Below are positions 1 through 16,177 of a stretch of 64,000 bases of DNA, piece by piece. The translations under genes and the position numbers were made by a program. Position 1 is the stretch's first letter. Each line of letters starts with the position of its first letter. Source of the DNA: Climacium dendroides. Its lineage: Eukaryota > Streptophyta > Bryopsida > Hypnales > Climaciaceae. The DNA lies in NCBI GenBank assembly GCA_950106755.1, contig OX467082.1, positions 32,302,001 through 32,366,000 on the forward strand. The letters are read 5' to 3'. The notes under the pieces were generated by a model. It worked only from the letters and a program-made list of their open reading frames with translations. It was not told where the DNA came from and ran no database searches.

Positions 1-350
1 TAAAACCTAAGAATATGCACAGCTGCAGAGTCAAAGCCTAACCATGGTCTTAATAAACCTCTTGAATAAAACTTCGCAAAATCATAATCTAAAAATTAAA
101 AAAACAAATATGGAGTACAACAAACTTCGGTGCATTCGATTCCTCTAAAAAGAAGGATCAAGATCTACATTAACAAAAACTTCACTCTAAGAAGAAAACC
201 ACTCAAGAACATCCACGGGAATGGAATCCCGTGGTGTGTAATGCTCAGCAATGGAACAAATAAAATCAGACCTCAAGAAAGACTCATAGATTCGCATTCA
301 GCAAACTGCACCTAAGAAGAATCAGAGCAAGAAGGGAATATCGTGTTCAC
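1..350 (-). other. Final intron of CCC copy 1, open at the window edge
   Basis: The last visible exon of the left CCC gene ends at 351 with a CAG|GTGAAC donor, so this stretch is intronic. Homology to the right-hand CCC copy stops near position 264, and to its left I see no coding sequence. Plant CCC proteins end with roughly 40-60 more residues, so the last exon should lie to the left of the window. Confidence 0.6.
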
Positions 351-3300
351 CTGTTGTTCATCAACTGCTGTGAGTGCTGGTTGAGAGAAGTTGCTACTGC
401 TACTTTCTGCGGCTTCTAGGTTTCCCGCAGTATGCTGGGCTATCCTTTTGCGAGCCTTGGAGAAGCTGTCCATGGCACCATCCCTTCCAGTTGATTCCAC
501 AACTTGATCATCTTCTTGCTGATCTTCCCAAGACTTCATAGTAACCACGATGACATCAGCTTGCATGCGCAAATCGTACAAGAACTTCTTCACGTCTGTC
601 TTCAACTCGTCGGCCTCACTGTCCTCCTCAGCAATGCAGAACACCTGTCAAGTAACGTGGTTTCAGCGAGTGGGACAGTAATAGAAGAGGACCACCTTGC
701 AGACCTCCCAGTCCTCTACAGTACAAACTACTCCAATGAGCTATTCTTGAGGTTTCACCAATCGACAAGACACTGATCTAATGGTTACTTCCGCAGAATT
801 GAAGAGGGTTGAATATCAAGAATTGACAAGCAGCAGCACCTGAATCTTGCAGCTTTCATAGCAATCTTTGGCACGAAGCAACTGAGAGAGAAGCAGCATA
901 AGACCACCATCACGAACAATCCAATACAGGTCGATCGTGCCGTAATGCTTATCAAACTCTCCAGGCCATTCGTCTAGACCTTTCACTATCACAACTGCTT
1001 TGTTAGACAATGAGCAATCGTTGATGATGCTGACGAAGCTCTCTGGAATATGGTTGCTTCTCTCATCTCTCCAAACCTCAGGATAACGCATACACACGAT
1101 ATTAGGCTTCAGGTTTGCCAGGCCCATGGCCTGTACAATCAAACGGAACCCCTCGACGATATTCGGAGCCACAATGACCTCGGCAACTCCCTCGCATTTC
1201 TTTTGCTCAATGTAAGTGGAAAGTAGTTGGCAAGCCTGTCAGGGGGACAAGAATCAGATGATGAAAATCGTCACAAGGTTCAATCATCGCCTAATTAGAA
1301 GAACCACTCGCTACTTCGTCTGTAATGCTGCCCATGTAAACCAATCAGCGTCTATTGTCTACTGCTGGTGAGCCCTGAGTAGTTGACACATACGTTTTGA
1401 TATGTTACACGGGGTCATTATTAGATTCAGAGGTTCGCATGGAAGATACGATAAATCTCGCTTCAAAGGGTCAGAATGGTACCGCTCGGCTTTCATCTGC
1501 TTTCTCTTCATAGTCACCCTCCACAATGGACGCAAATATGGACATACCACGTCCCTTTTTCTTCATGCAGTTTGCAAAATCTGCCAGTTTCGGGTGGCAC
1601 GGGACATCACTGGGCAGAATAGCCCAAGGCTTACAGAAGATGAGAGGAATTGGGTACCAATTTTTAGGATGGACAGGTGTGGCTGCACAGGAAAAGGAAA
1701 GTGATAAGAGATTACAGCCAGTCCCCATTGCAAATGAAAATGACAAGACAGCAAGCAAAATCACCAGAAATACCAACTTACATGTTCGCAAACTGCGACA
1801 TTCACTGCATATATTAGAAATGGATGGAAGGCTACAAAGAAGTCAATTGACCATAAATTTGTATTAGATACAAACCTCCGAGTGACCGGAGACTACGCAG
1901 GGCAAGTTGAAAGTAGGCACTTTTGAAGCCATCTCCCCAGTCACCACCTTTGCCCTTGATACTTACATACCAATAAAGCAGGCCGGCAAGTGCAAGGGCA
2001 ACTATGGTGAATGCCCACGAGATCATGAACATGATAGCTGCAAAGAGCACGAGGAGAATTAGGAAACGAGGTCTACAGGACCCAAGTGCTGGTAACTTCT
2101 GACAAGTCAAAAGCACCTAGGGATGAAATTGAAACAAGAAATCCCACAGCAAAGTCTCAAAACCAAGTAAAATGAAGCAACTGGCAGAAAGAGAGCAAAC
2201 CTTAAGTGCCTAAAGGGTTATTACAGACCACTTCCATATCTTTAGAATAGAATATATTCAGAAAAGTAGAAAAATACACCAATGAAAAGAACGAAATCAT
2301 ACCCTACCTGTTTGAATAGTACCAGTAAACTTTCAAACTTTTCGTAATTGGCTATGAGCTTTCAAAGTGAATTTTCAATTTTCAGTTCACGCACTAGGGG
2401 GTTAAGCATTTTGCAGAAATAAACAAAGCGCTAAAGAACATGAAGCACGCACTGTCGCAAAAAACGGAAGTTACACAACTTACTGATGCAAAGGAGAGCA
2501 CCGAGAAGAGAAAGGCTCCAGTGATGGAATTTGAACCTGGGTCGCCAGCTAGGTGCATCCAGTAAGTCCAGCAGGAAACATGACAGATTGACTCCTCCAT
2601 AACAAAGCAGAAAGAACATGGTAGTAACAGGACTGATAAGATCCAAATTGCCGAGCACGACACAGCCAGCGCAGATGAACATAGTGAAAACGGTGGCATA
2701 ATAAGGCTCCTCATCATCTGGCGCTTTAAAGTACTTCAGCACCGGGATGATGTCATCATTGGCAATTGCGGCAAGCAGTCGAGGCGCCCCAGTGAGACTC
2801 TGAAGAGCTGCCCCGAGAGTGGAAAGAACGATTGCAACTTGTACAACCCAAGGCACCGGCCATGCAATTGTTGCGGTCAATAACCTGCAAGGAAAGACAA
2901 CATAAATCTGGAATCAAATCCCCAAAGCGTCCGGAGCATGCTATATGGTTCGAAATAGAAAGCTTGAGTGGGTAACTCATATCCTCACAAAACTTTACTA
3001 CATAGAGTAGATAAGTTTGGTTCAACCGGCATTCACTGGTAGCGAATCCCGTATCATAGGTTAACCTGGACACATCATACTTTGCCGTAAACCCCTTAGC
3101 GCTCGGACGTCCAACATCGGGACGATGAACACCAGAGAGGTTCCAGGGGCTTTTTGGACCATAGAACTTCTGAGTCATCAAAACCAACGCTTGACTATTT
3201 TAAATCCTCACTTTTTATATAAGGAAATTAAGAAAAATTGAGGAATTCAATTCATATTTAGAAAGATATCAGCAAAAATATGCAAAAATTCAAGAAAGGA

Positions 3301-6300
3301 TTCAGGCGCTAAGGGGGTAAGATAGTGTCGAACGTAAAACCCTGCCAATTGTGAGAGGCCCACGTTTCTGGAATACCTTGGGAGGGTGGACTTTCTACTA
3401 GTGAGTACCACTGCACGCATGGTCACAACACAGGAACAAGACACAACTGTACTAGAAAAAACGGCAAACTACCTGTCGGTTAAGAGCTCATTCCGTGTAG
3501 CAACAGATCCAAACAATAAGATAGAAACCAAGTAGATTGTAGTAGTGGTAGCAATGGCAGCTAAGGTCCCCATCGGTATAGAACGTTGCGTGTCCTTCAG
3601 TGAACCCGATCGATTAGATCCCGCCATGATTCCAGTGACCGCAGGAAAGAACAAGCCAAGTAAACTCCTGCAAATCATTCAACCCCATCTGAGCTCACAG
3701 AAAAAGATAATGGTGCTCAGAAATGGTATTCTCTGCATGGATAGAGCAGACTTGGACTCAGACATTGGTCAACCACACAAAGAGACAGAGAAAAGTCATG
3801 ACTAAATACGTACTCAAAGTCCCAGTAGTAACCAGAAGGAGCCGGTATCCCTGCATCGTTTGTAAATTGGTACTGAGAACCCCAATTGCTTCGGAGTGTC
3901 TTCGATTTCAGTCCCGTCACCCCAACTGCATGCAGCATTGGATGAAACACATCTTAATACACTACCAAATGCATAAACCAAATAGCAGATAGAACAAATG
4001 AAGATCCTCGGAGTTGCTACTAAAGGCATTCCATAAATCATAGGAACATCATAAGAAATTACGTTGAGCCTTAAGTAACCATATGGCCAAAAGTGTCTGC
4101 TTCCATGTCTATAGATGCTGAAATAAACTATGTAGAAAGTTCAAGGACAGGTAACAAAATGTACCAATAAAAAGAAGAAACCATGCCCACAGTAAAATAT
4201 GTTTCAAAAATTACTAGAACCAACTAATAGGTTCCAGAGTGCACTACTTGTAGCTGGGGGTTATCGCTATTCATGAAATAAAAGAGTATAGGACAAGAAA
4301 GCCTGTACAGATGCATTAGGGACAGGTCATCCAGAAGTTCGAGAAAATCGAAATTGAAGCTAAGTACATCACTGGCATGAAAATGATCTAAATGAAAACA
4401 GAAACATTTCATTTACTATAAGTCGCTTATCGAAGAGCAATACGTCCCAAAACAGATCGCATCCTAAAATACAAGGATGATACAAGGACTATTTGTGTTT
4501 CAACAAATGCATGGAATGAGTGCGCAACAAGAAAGTGAGAGGTCGTACGTGAATCGTCAAATCGACCTGCTGTGACGATACCAATAAATATGCAGAACAG
4601 GGAGAGAATCACAGGAATCAAAAATATCGGGCTAACCCTGTTGATGATTTTGACCCCACCAAATACAATGACGCAAAGAACAGCCGTGAATATCAGTCCA
4701 TAGACTTGAAGGTCATGTATACTAGGACTCTTCAGTACTTCAGGCACTGCTGACGGAGAGGGCGCGACATATAAATCGGTTATAGTTCCTGTCACAGCGA
4801 AATCAATACTTGGTGAGGGATGGGCTACAGTTGAAGCGTTGTCGAGATGCCGGCGGCATTATTCTTGATCTCAACGAAACAAACAAATCAATTCAAGAGC
4901 TGCATTGCACTGGTTTCAAGTGGTTCAACGGGAATGGGTGCCAGCTGCAATTCTAGATTTGCAAAGCAACCGAGATATCTCAGAAACTCAGCTATGAGGT
5001 CTTTACTGGCATTGGCCTCAAGGACTCACGCTTAAAAATGTCGGCCCCAGGGATGGCATCTAAAAAGGTCTCCACTGCTCCCAGGATATACCTGCATTCC
5101 TTCAGAGATGTTCAGTCAGGTTCCTGTTGTACAAAGCTTCAGAGAAACCCATCTCAATATTCGGCACAAACACAAAAGGTTCTGTGATTTATGTCGAGGA
5201 CCTCACAATACGCTATCAACATTTGCAGAATAGGCTCATACCAGGAAAAATCATCTGATCGAAAATGCGCACTTACATGGACGCAGCAACAGCATTTCCA
5301 AGGAAGAAACACAGTCCAATACTCACGCCAACCTCAGGACCTAGTGCCCGTCCTATCAGGTAGTAAGGACCTCCACCCTGCATTGAGGCGGAGTTAATTT
5401 TCCTTTCCATGTCGCTCCCCTCAAAAATCACTTCACGCAGAAGGCGAGAGCAAGCATATTGACCTAAGCTGCACTACGCAATTTTGCAATCGATCATGTA
5501 GGCACTAGTAGAGAACCCACCCCAGAAGTGATCTACAAAATGTAGGCGCATTAAAATTGACAGGGTTTACAACAGCAACTGCCCCAATCAGGATCAAGAT
5601 CAGAGCTTTCGGAATCCAAAAACGAACCTTCATAGCTCCATTCGTAGCGATAGCACTGAGGGAGACAGCAGTCAAGAAAGTGCAACAGCAGCAGAAACAC
5701 ACTAGCAACAGGCTGTGCCAAATGCCCGCTATTCCTATAATCCTGTGAAATCATCCAAAGGAAACGACGCGGTCGGTAATACTGTAATACACATTGTACA
5801 GTCGAATAGTGGAACCTAGAAATCAAAGGCTTTAATATTAATCTTGTTTGACATTCTACAGATGTCAGATCATAGACTCACCATGTAAATCGGATGTAAA
5901 ATATGATGCCCATGATGTTTTGAAAACACGGCACAAACACTCCCATCAAGGTTCCCATCTTTCCAATTTGAGTCTGCAAACACGACCACACATTAGTATG
6001 GAATTTTTCTCTTACTGAAATTCACAGTAAGAAGGTTACGGACAGGTGTGTAACTAAATTCCTGGATTGACCAGCTTCCAAATCACCAAAGCTAAGCAAG
6101 CTACACACGAGACTACTAGATGCAGATGATGGCATAATCACTAGCACTGCAAAAACTTCCAAACGTTACGGTATTGCACCACAATAGCGCTACAACTCTA
6201 TGGGACCAATTCATCGAGCTGATTAAAGTAGATAATAGCCCATCTCAAGTGAAAAAACCCTCTCAGAATCAGTTACAAGCGCAGTGCTTCTACAGAGCCT

Positions 6301-7350
6301 CCAGGATTACTCCCCAAGTGCCCAAGGTCAAAATATAACTTCGGAAGCTAATAGTCCAGTATAGCAAACTTCAAAACATTCGTTCAAAATTTCAGGGTAT
6401 GACTACTTCTTTCTGTTGGTACATTTCGTTACCTTCTTTGGAGTTTCCTAAATAATTCATTTCAACTCCAACGGATATGGAAGCGGTCACTTTTCCCCAT
6501 TCGAGCAATTTAGGGTTAACATGAAATTGAAGTAATATCCAGAGACCAACCCTAATCCTCAGAAATGCTGACTGCCAACAATAATAAATGACTTTCATAC
6601 TAGCGATCTTCTACAAGCAGCAGTCAGATTTCATACCTCAATAAACAAAGATATATAACCCGGATTGTCGTTAGGACCGTCAGCATCCATCGAGTAATCC
6701 TCCGGATCCCTAGGACTGTGAGGCATGGCATGTTGCTGGCCTCCCATACTGCAGCAAGGGAGAAAGTTTAGAATTACCTAACAAAGCAATTAGCATCTTA
6801 CAAACTCTGTTTAGTGCGCATTAGGAATGGCAAACACAACATTACATTGAGAATTTACTAGTTTGTATGATGAGGGTGTGAAAATTCACCTCTTGAGCCC
6901 CCGGACATCCACCAGAGGATCGCTGCGATACAGCTCCAGCTTGAAAGTCTCCATCTCCGTTCGATCAAAAACCTCCCCATCCTGATCGTGGCCATTTCGT
7001 TCTTGCGATCGAATCTCCGGTTCCCGAGTTCGAATTGAAGGCAACGCTCTGCATTGCAACATTTCACAGCTATGCAATTCAAAACAGAGGTCGAGCAGCA
7101 ATGGAATCATACTCTACATTTTGAAAAGTACCAAACATCAACTCCCTTGACGAGGCAGGCATCCACTACTAACCGAGGAATAAAAGACGCAGCAGCTGCT
7201 GCTGAATGATGTTGTTGTTGCGGCACAGGAGGAGGAGAAGCACGAGTAGGAGAAGAGGAAAGATCCACGGTGGTCATCTCCTGGTCGCCATCGCCATCGC
7301 CGTTTTCGGTGCCTGGCGGGTGGCGCGCCCCATTTTCTTCCATCATTTCG
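264..7350 (-). repeat. Duplicated block A, left copy (contains intact CCC)
   Basis: This block is repeated in inverted orientation at about 53787-58718, with high identity in introns as well as exons, so the duplication was at the DNA level and is recent. The outer end is near 264, where the two copies diverge just after a shared GAGGTCTGATT. The inner end sits only a few bases upstream of the CCC start codon. Confidence 0.85.
351..7346 (-). CDS. CCC1: Cation-chloride cotransporter (plant CCC1/NKCC-KCC family), left copy, 3' end outside window
   Basis: Electroneutral cotransport of K+, Na+ and Cl- across endomembranes or the plasma membrane is the known role of this family. I place 15 exons on the minus strand: 7346-7174, 7048-6890, 6748-6637, 5973-5882, 5742-5628, 5377-5277, 5091-5030, 4788-4549, 3925-3814, 3667-3473, 2884-2484, 2037-1876, 1682-1483, 1235-840 and 644-351. 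All junctions are GT-AG and all phases agree, giving 938 codons without a stop. Family signatures include [11 protein letters not shown] at the first membrane segment, [54 protein letters not shown] and the C-terminal [19 protein letters not shown] and [14 protein letters not shown]. The N-terminus is a low-complexity Pro/Gln/Ala stretch. Usual length is about 975-990 residues, so only the final exon is missing. This looks like the functional copy. Confidence 0.93.
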
Positions 7351-8640
7351 CAACCCTTTGATTCGGGAGGTGACCAGCTCTCACGATAGTTTCATCCCTA
7401 GCCTGCTCCTACTGTAGAGCCGATCACACAAAGGGATTCAGAGCCGGGGGGTCTGACGTTCTTCCTCTCTCCAAGTCACAATTGATCCCCTCCCAACGGA
7501 GAAAAAAATTTATTTAATAAACAAACTCCATATATAACATTCTGCACGAGAAGTGGCGATCCCGTGGTAGCACATTTCGTGCTCAATCAGTCACAAACGG
7601 CACAACACTTCCTTGCTTTCTTGCTTGCTCCGCAAGTAACCTAAATTCCCCTCACGATCGTCACAGAAAACAAATCTTGGCGCAGAACGCAAACCCTCAC
7701 ACCCGAAATTCAAAAGCAGGAATCCGCGTAATCCACTCATACGACTCTCACCTTGCGAACCCAAAATCATTATTTCACCCCAGGCGCTCAATCGAGAAAC
7801 TCTGCGGAACTCCACGTGACCTCGAAGTGAGCAAAGATTAGGCTAAACTCTAAAGGCGACCAATGGCATTGAGAACGAACTCTACTCCTAGGCGGCTTGT
7901 GTCCTCCCCCATGGTCCGGTCTTCAGTAACTCAGTACTGCGAAGCTGCTGCGACGAGGGCGAAGCTTTGACCAAGACAACAGAAGGCAGCTTCCATGGAA
8001 AAAGAAAAAAGACAGAGGAAATACCGCCACTACAAATGATGAGTTACCCCTAAAAGAGGACGACAACGGGAGCCCTGAATGATCACTTCGGATTCCCCGA
8101 ACGCTTTGCATTCATCGTTGCAAGTTTGGAATGCGATCTCCGGCGAATCCTCCTTCGCCTCTTCCACGTTTAAATCTTCATAAACTTCAAGTGGCTTGCA
8201 AAGCGACTGCGGCACTATGTTACGTCGCAAGGAAGCCTGTTACCGAGGCGTCCATCGCAGAAGGGCTAAATCGCAGATTGCTGCACATTCCGAGGTGGGA
8301 TGGTTGCTCGATCTCACTCGGGATTTCGGGAATGCTTGTTGGTCTCAATCTCAGGAGCTTCATCAGGGCGGGTCATCATGGGCTTCTTACGATGAAAGTT
8401 CGGTGCCACACTCATGGAAGCTCTCATCCTATACTATAGGGCCCACTCTATATTAGGGCCCGGCCCCTTCAATGTTGACCTAATTTATTATTATTATCAA
8501 TGGTCCAACTCAAGTCAGCTCCAAGTTGAAAAATTGGCAAGGGCTAAGGCATTAGCACTTGGATTTAAGTTTTTGGTGCCAAAACATTGTCATGTAATGG
8601 TCTCTTGCCATGCTCCATCAGTGGGCAAAATTCAATAGAG
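7351..8640. other. Upstream region of CCC copy 1, no recognisable gene
   Basis: This presumably includes the CCC promoter and 5' leader. Composition is more balanced than in the DNA to its right. Short open frames on both strands between 7590 and 8640 look like nothing I recognise, and I see no consistent exon structure. It has no counterpart at the right-hand CCC copy. Confidence 0.5.
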
Positions 8641-11600
8641 GAGGAGGAACTATAGGGTCCAAATGAGCAATTGTATTATCATAAGGCCCCGATGGGTGAG
8701 GAAAGATCGACTAGGAATTTCATACATACTCATTCCCTCAATATTGACCAATCTTAGTCAATGGGATTATCCACCCATTAGTCAATGATACATGAAATCT
8801 TCCTTTTCCGCTCATCCACTCCAACAAGCAATTGGTGGAGGTCTTCTTGTCATCTAGTGCTTCTTTAATCTATCAATGGAGCATGGCAAGAAGCCTTAAA
8901 CACCATCTAAGCAACCATTGGATGAAAAAAATCAATTCATTTTGCAATATGAAGTCTATGGGCCCAAGTTATGAAACAATTTAAGGATTTCAACATTTTT
9001 ATTGGGTGATTTGGGTGATTTTGAAATTGGACCAACAACTAGGCTATAATATAAAGTAGTTTTGTTTTTTTTTCTTTTACACTATGGGGTCTAATTGCAC
9101 TATTTCAAAATAAATTTCTATTTTTTCTTTAGATGAAAGCAATCTTTTTTTCATCAAAATCTTTCCATTCTTATTTAAATTAGGGATGAAATTGCCAATT
9201 TTGAATGAAAAAATGTACAAACAAAATTGAATAGTGTTTTTTAGTCAAGGAAATGAATGAATGTAGAAATACATTGCTTTGTCAAATAATTAGAGGTTAT
9301 TGTCATAGCATTTATTTAAAAAATAGAAAAGAAAGGATTGGTACTTATCATTGCAACCTTTCTTTTTTCATTTGTGTTTTTTAATGGGGTAGCTCAAAAA
9401 AATGAAATCAAAGCTACCAACTTGGCAATTTTTATATAATGATTTGACTATTAATGTTGATAGCTACAATAGAATTTCTGGCAATTTACAATAAATTTTT
9501 AATAACTTATTATAGAATTAGACTTAATAACTTCATGTAGCTTGTTAAATTCCTACAAGCTTGTAGCTAGACTAAAATATTTGTTGAAATCTAATAATAT
9601 TTAGCTTAAAAAAGAACGCTCACTCAAGTAGAAGATTCACAAGAATTTATTTAAGATTTTGATGATGAATGATTTTGAAAATATGTATTATAAATGACAA
9701 TGGGTAGATTTTTGCATTAGTCATGAGCAAATGATACATGTATGTGTTTTTAAAGTATAATGATCTTAAATGACAATAGCCAATAAGTTAATTAAGTGAC
9801 TACAACATGTTACTTTAAGTATTTACATTATGTGATATATATATATTTAGAATAGACAAAATTGTAAGAAACTCTAATATATTAGAAATCTTTTAGATTA
9901 TTCTACCTTAAAAAAATTGCATTTGAAATGATGGATAAAATTTAATCTATTTAAAAATTAAAAATAGAAAGTACATTTAACAAGTCAATATTCATTTATA
10001 ATAAATTAATAATAACTTTCTTTCATTCTTTTTATTTCCTTTTATAGAGTAAATTTTTCATTGGTATTAATCTAAATGTTTGTTATACAAACTTCCAAAT
10101 GATTTATTTGAAGTCATAGAGACATAAAGACAAATTCTTCATTTCAAATAGTTCCATTTCTATGTTTTCACTAAAAACGCTCTAAAACTACCTTCTAGTA
10201 TAAGTGCCAAATTTTAAAAAAAAAACTTTTTTTACACATATAATTGTAGGATCTTGTAGTATGCTGACTTGAGAACATGTGGTAAAAAATTCAGAAATTT
10301 GAATTCCATAACATAATTCTTAACGATTTTGAAAAATGCCAATACCAATGGTCAAAATGATGTTATAAACAATCTACATCCTATGATTTTTTTCAAAAAA
10401 TACTGAAAATAGAGTAAAATAAAGAACTTCAAAGTTTATTTTAGAGTAATCCATAATTGCCCACAAACAAAAACTCCTCATAATTTTCATCTCATTGATC
10501 AAAACGGAATGATTAAAAGCTTTTTACATATATATAACCCTAGAAAACCAATTTCAAATTTTTGTTTAAAAAAAAAGTGATTTTTTAAAATTTGTCCATA
10601 TTGTCTAGGCGTCTAGCCAAGGAAAAAGTAACATATTTGGCTATAACTTTTGATTTGTATTTCCAAATGTCATGAAATTTGGTTCACATGAAAGATATTC
10701 CTTGTTTCTATCTTCTATTAAAATGTCAATTTAAAATACGCAAATCTCTAGTCACATGTACTTGTCCAAAATTTCCATATTGCTAGAAAACACATGTTGG
10801 TCCTTTAGGGGATAAAGTTGGGTTCAGGATTCTTTTTAAACAACATGTCTTTACTACATGAATAGAATTATAGACAACAATTTAGCTAGTAATATGTTGT
10901 ACAAGAAATACAATCTCCCTTATCATTGGACAAAATGTCTAAATACTATTAGGATCCATTATAGATGTATTTGTTTTCTCAATTATTTCAAATTCTTAGC
11001 TTATTTTTCTTGTATTGATAAAGTGGCAACCTTCTATTTGGTATATATAAACATCAAAAACTAACAAATGCTTGAAGATTGCTAGTTTCTAGTCTCAAAC
11101 CATCTTGGCAAATTTTTAAAAACTCTTGAAATCTTACAGATACAATGTGTCCATGGAAACATTTAAAACTACAAAAACATCCTATTTTTGTAATATATTA
11201 GGGAAAATATCCAACTATAAAATTGTGAGCACTTATACAATTCAATTATATGTGAATAAGAATATATTGGTCTACAATTACACATTTTACAAACATCAAC
11301 ATTAGGATTCCAAGTATTCTTGTCAGACCACTATACTTGAGCAAAACTAAAGTACATCATGGAGGTGACATGGTCATTGACTTCAATTGGATACACCTTG
11401 TTGTCTTAGGTTGTTGGTTCTAACTTACCAAAATCCCTAGATTCTTTAGATGACTTTGTACATTCATGTTGATTGAAAAGATTTGTAATACCTACCTTGA
11501 ATTCTTCTATTATAATACTTGGGTTGTTTCGAGTTTGCCATAAAGTAGTTTATCTTTATATACAATGAATACCTAGATTTGTAAGCAATTGGAGGTGTTT

Positions 11601-13782
11601 TTTAGGTGAATGAATAGGTATAAGTTAGAAAGTCCTTACATTGTAATAGGTTGGTAAACAATGACCAGTATAGGATCTCACAAGTTTGTTTGGTCTTAGG
11701 GATTCGGAGTTGTAGCTATTTGAAAGTGACAATTTTGTCATGAAGGGAATTTACATCCCCCTCCTAGCAAAACTTGACCACAAGCTTTGTACCTTTGAGT
11801 ACCTTCAATGTGGATTGTACAAAGTATGGTTGTGGTTCTTGGTATTCTCAAAGCATAAAGCACAAATGAATTTCCAATAATTAATGTTGACAGAAAAAGT
11901 AAAAGCACGTGAAGATTTTTTGTGGATGTCAAGCAAAAAATCTAAACATTTTCCAAGCATTTCTTTGAATTTTATGTCTAGTTGAAGTCAATGTATACAC
12001 CATTATTGACCTTGTCTTTACAGGTAAATCACATGTGTTTATAATTTTAAAGTATGTACAACAATGCCCCAAAAATACACAAATTGTAGGGGGATCACTA
12101 AGAAGCTATGACAAAAAAACTCAGCTTCTTACAAACATTTTAAAATTACTCTACACTTTTTTATACCTCAAAATATTGTTTATATGTCAAGAAAAAAAAT
12201 TGTGCATCCCACTTAAGGTAAAAACAAGAAGATTAGCCATAAAATTAACTAAAAATCTTGGAATAATTGAAAAAGTAAAAGAACCTTCAAGAAGACCAAT
12301 TTGGATGCCTTACATTAACCTATAAAGGACCAAATGACCATTCAACGTACACAAGGATTTGGGGTAGTTATACATGAAGTCAATTTTGATCAAATGTTCA
12401 TGAAATTTTGACACAAGGTGCGAATAAGTATCTTGTTAATAGGAATATAAAGTTTTTGCGATTGGATGCCTGGATCAAAAGTTATACTAGCCTGAGCTTT
12501 GAGGTAGCTTGGGTACCATGTACAAAATTCCTTACTTACTTTTGAAATTTGACAAATGCATAATTAATATGATACAAGATGAAAATGTTCCAAAAGATAA
12601 CCATGTGTAATGTAAAAATCTCACTTTAGAAGGAGTTAAAGTTTCTTGGCCCTATTGGGCATAGTTAAATTTTTTTTTTCTTATAACTTCAAATGTTACA
12701 ATCTTTTAATGTATGCATTAAAAACTTTGGAATTTTTTTCCATACATTCCCTCAATAGTCTATTATAAATTTGTATGTTTAAATTTAAATTAAATTTTTT
12801 TTTCACATTGCTCTAAAAAATGACAGTTTTTCACAATTTTTGCCCCAATTGTGCCTCAATTGTGCCTCAATTATCACCAATCTTTGTCTAGAAATGAGAT
12901 TTTGAATCTAATGTAGAAAGTAATTTTTGGAAGGATTAAATAATCGGTTTGTACCAATAAAATGACTTTATATGTAGAATTTCATTGGAAATCATAGTTT
13001 CTTTTTTTTTTCAAATGTATAATAGTGGATACATTTTCGATCAAAAATTGATTTTTAAATACAGTTTTCCCCATTTTTTCATTGATTATGTCTTCATTGC
13101 GTATAATAAGTAATAAAAAATAACCATTCTTATATATATTGAAAATAAAGAATTTGAAAGGCTTGAACAAAAGTAATGAAATATTCTTGTAGAAAGGAAA
13201 AATCATCTTCAAATGATAGAAATATATTTGGAAACTTATTGAAATTTTTTGTTTGTTAGTGAAGTAAATTTTTCACTTAATAGTGTTGTATTTGCAATAA
13301 TGTGTATTGCTTAAATTTTTACAATAAGTGAAGGGAATTCTTGTTTCCCAAACGTTCATTTTGAGATTTCCATTTGCTACTACAGAAGTATAATCCAATA
13401 TTGTTACTTTGGTAATTCAGTCACTTCACATGTTTAGATTCATTGGTTTCAAAAAAGAATTGTTGCAATACAATGACAAATTTTGAACTTTTTCACATGA
13501 ACATTTTTTAATAAAAGCACAGTGCTTCCGATTGCTACCTCTAGGAACTATTCTTATCCTTATGAACTCTATTGTTATTGTCATCCTTTAGACTCCCCAC
13601 AAAACAATGACTATTCAACCCAATTCAACCCCATGCCACAAGTCTGCAAACGAATTGCGGGGAGGGGCTTCTGGGTTTCCATAACTTACACCCTATATTC
13701 TTTGACCAAGATTCCAATCATCTCCAACCAGTTAGACTAATGTTTCTGGAAATTCCACGTCATTGTACAGTAACTCATCTCG
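8641..13782. other. AT-rich intergenic DNA without recognisable genes
   Basis: Five kilobases of strongly AT-rich sequence with many homopolymer runs and only short chance open frames. I see no terminal repeats, tandem arrays or conserved protein motifs. It separates the left CCC gene from the left eL42 gene. In the right-hand arrangement the two genes are separated instead by SecE. Confidence 0.6.
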
Positions 13783-14356
13783 TGGAGAATTCTTGCAGTC
13801 AATTCTAGAGCGTCTTGACATGGGTTAGTAAAATTCTTATTCTGTTTTTCTGTCTCTAACTGAAACTGGTGTTTTCAATAGGCATCATTCTAGGTTCTGA
13901 TCGAATCTTCGAAAAGGTTGCAAGCCTCAAAATAATTTGGCAGTCAATATTCCCCAAAGACCGGGAGGAAGCTATATCGAACCCACTTTGACTCTTGCTT
14001 TCCAGACTCTGGTTTAGGAATTATTGAAGACGAAATTAAAAGTGAGCTCTAAAATTGTCCTCCCCCTGATTGTGGAGACTTGTGGGTTATGGAACTTCCA
14101 ATAGAGGACGCTTTTGAAGCAGGGGCAATTAAGTACACCCCACCTGGAAATCTCTGAAACAATGTGAACAAAACTAACAATCCTGGAAAGAAATCGAGAA
14201 GGGTAAGATAAGACAGCAGAACTTTCTTCAAAACAGAGATTGGGCGACAAATTGTTTCAACTAGTCATAAATCATCAATTCCAACCAACGCAGTATACAG
14301 GTATCCCTAATTCGTACTTTCTCTGTTTTAGAAGAAAAGCAGACGAAGCATACTGT

Positions 14357-15643
<1,287 letters not shown>

Positions 15644-15761
15644 CTTGGCTGCACCCACAGCCAACTCGCCTCGCCTTCGCTTCCGCAAGAGCTCCGCCTG
15701 CAGAGAAGCAAAAGAGAGACAGAGGAGCTCTCATCCTGGGCTTTGACGGCCAACCTTAGGG

Positions 15762-15770
15762 TTAGGGTTT
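15762..15770 (-). promoter_or_regulatory. Telo-box upstream of eL42 gene
   Basis: On the minus strand this reads AAACCCTAA, about 120 bases before the start codon, followed by a second CCCTAA. Telo-boxes are a known shared element of plant ribosomal-protein promoters. The same box is preserved at 61162-61170 in front of the broken copy. Confidence 0.7.
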
Positions 15771-15822
15771 CTAGGTGATCATACCCTGTGTTTCCTCCGC
15801 CCGGGTATACACTACGTTCTCT

Positions 15823-16177
15823 TTAATATCACATTCTAATGCGCGTAGTAATATGGGAGTTGAACATATTCTTAATACCACCTTTTTAACTACGATACTT
15901 CTTTCTATTTTATCAAATTGGATATTTTTCTGATTATTCAAGAATTATTTGGAGTGAATGAAAATTTAATTAAATAATGTACTTCAAAGTATTCTTTTGT
16001 AATCCAAAATATAGATTTTGTGCTCCTAAGAAATTTAATAAGTGTTTTATATTTCTATTACAAATTGGTTTAGAATACTTTTAACACTTTTCATATTCCT
16101 TAGTATAACACTTAAATAACATTAGTTATGAATTGAATTGAATTTTTGGTGAAAACACAGTTCAAAATATTTAAAGG
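15823..16177. other. AT-rich spacer, nothing recognised
   Basis: A short AT-rich gap between duplicated block B and the coding fragment beginning at 16178. I found no gene, terminal repeat or palindrome in it. Confidence 0.5.

Noticed and set aside
130..315. Plus-strand ORF at the left edge
   Set aside because: It lies opposite the CCC intron and has no recognisable motif or exon signals.
2756..3187. ORF on the minus strand containing [16 protein letters not shown] as an extra exon of CCC
   Set aside because: It lies within the intron between exons 10 and 11, which join in phase without it, and it has no counterpart in the family.
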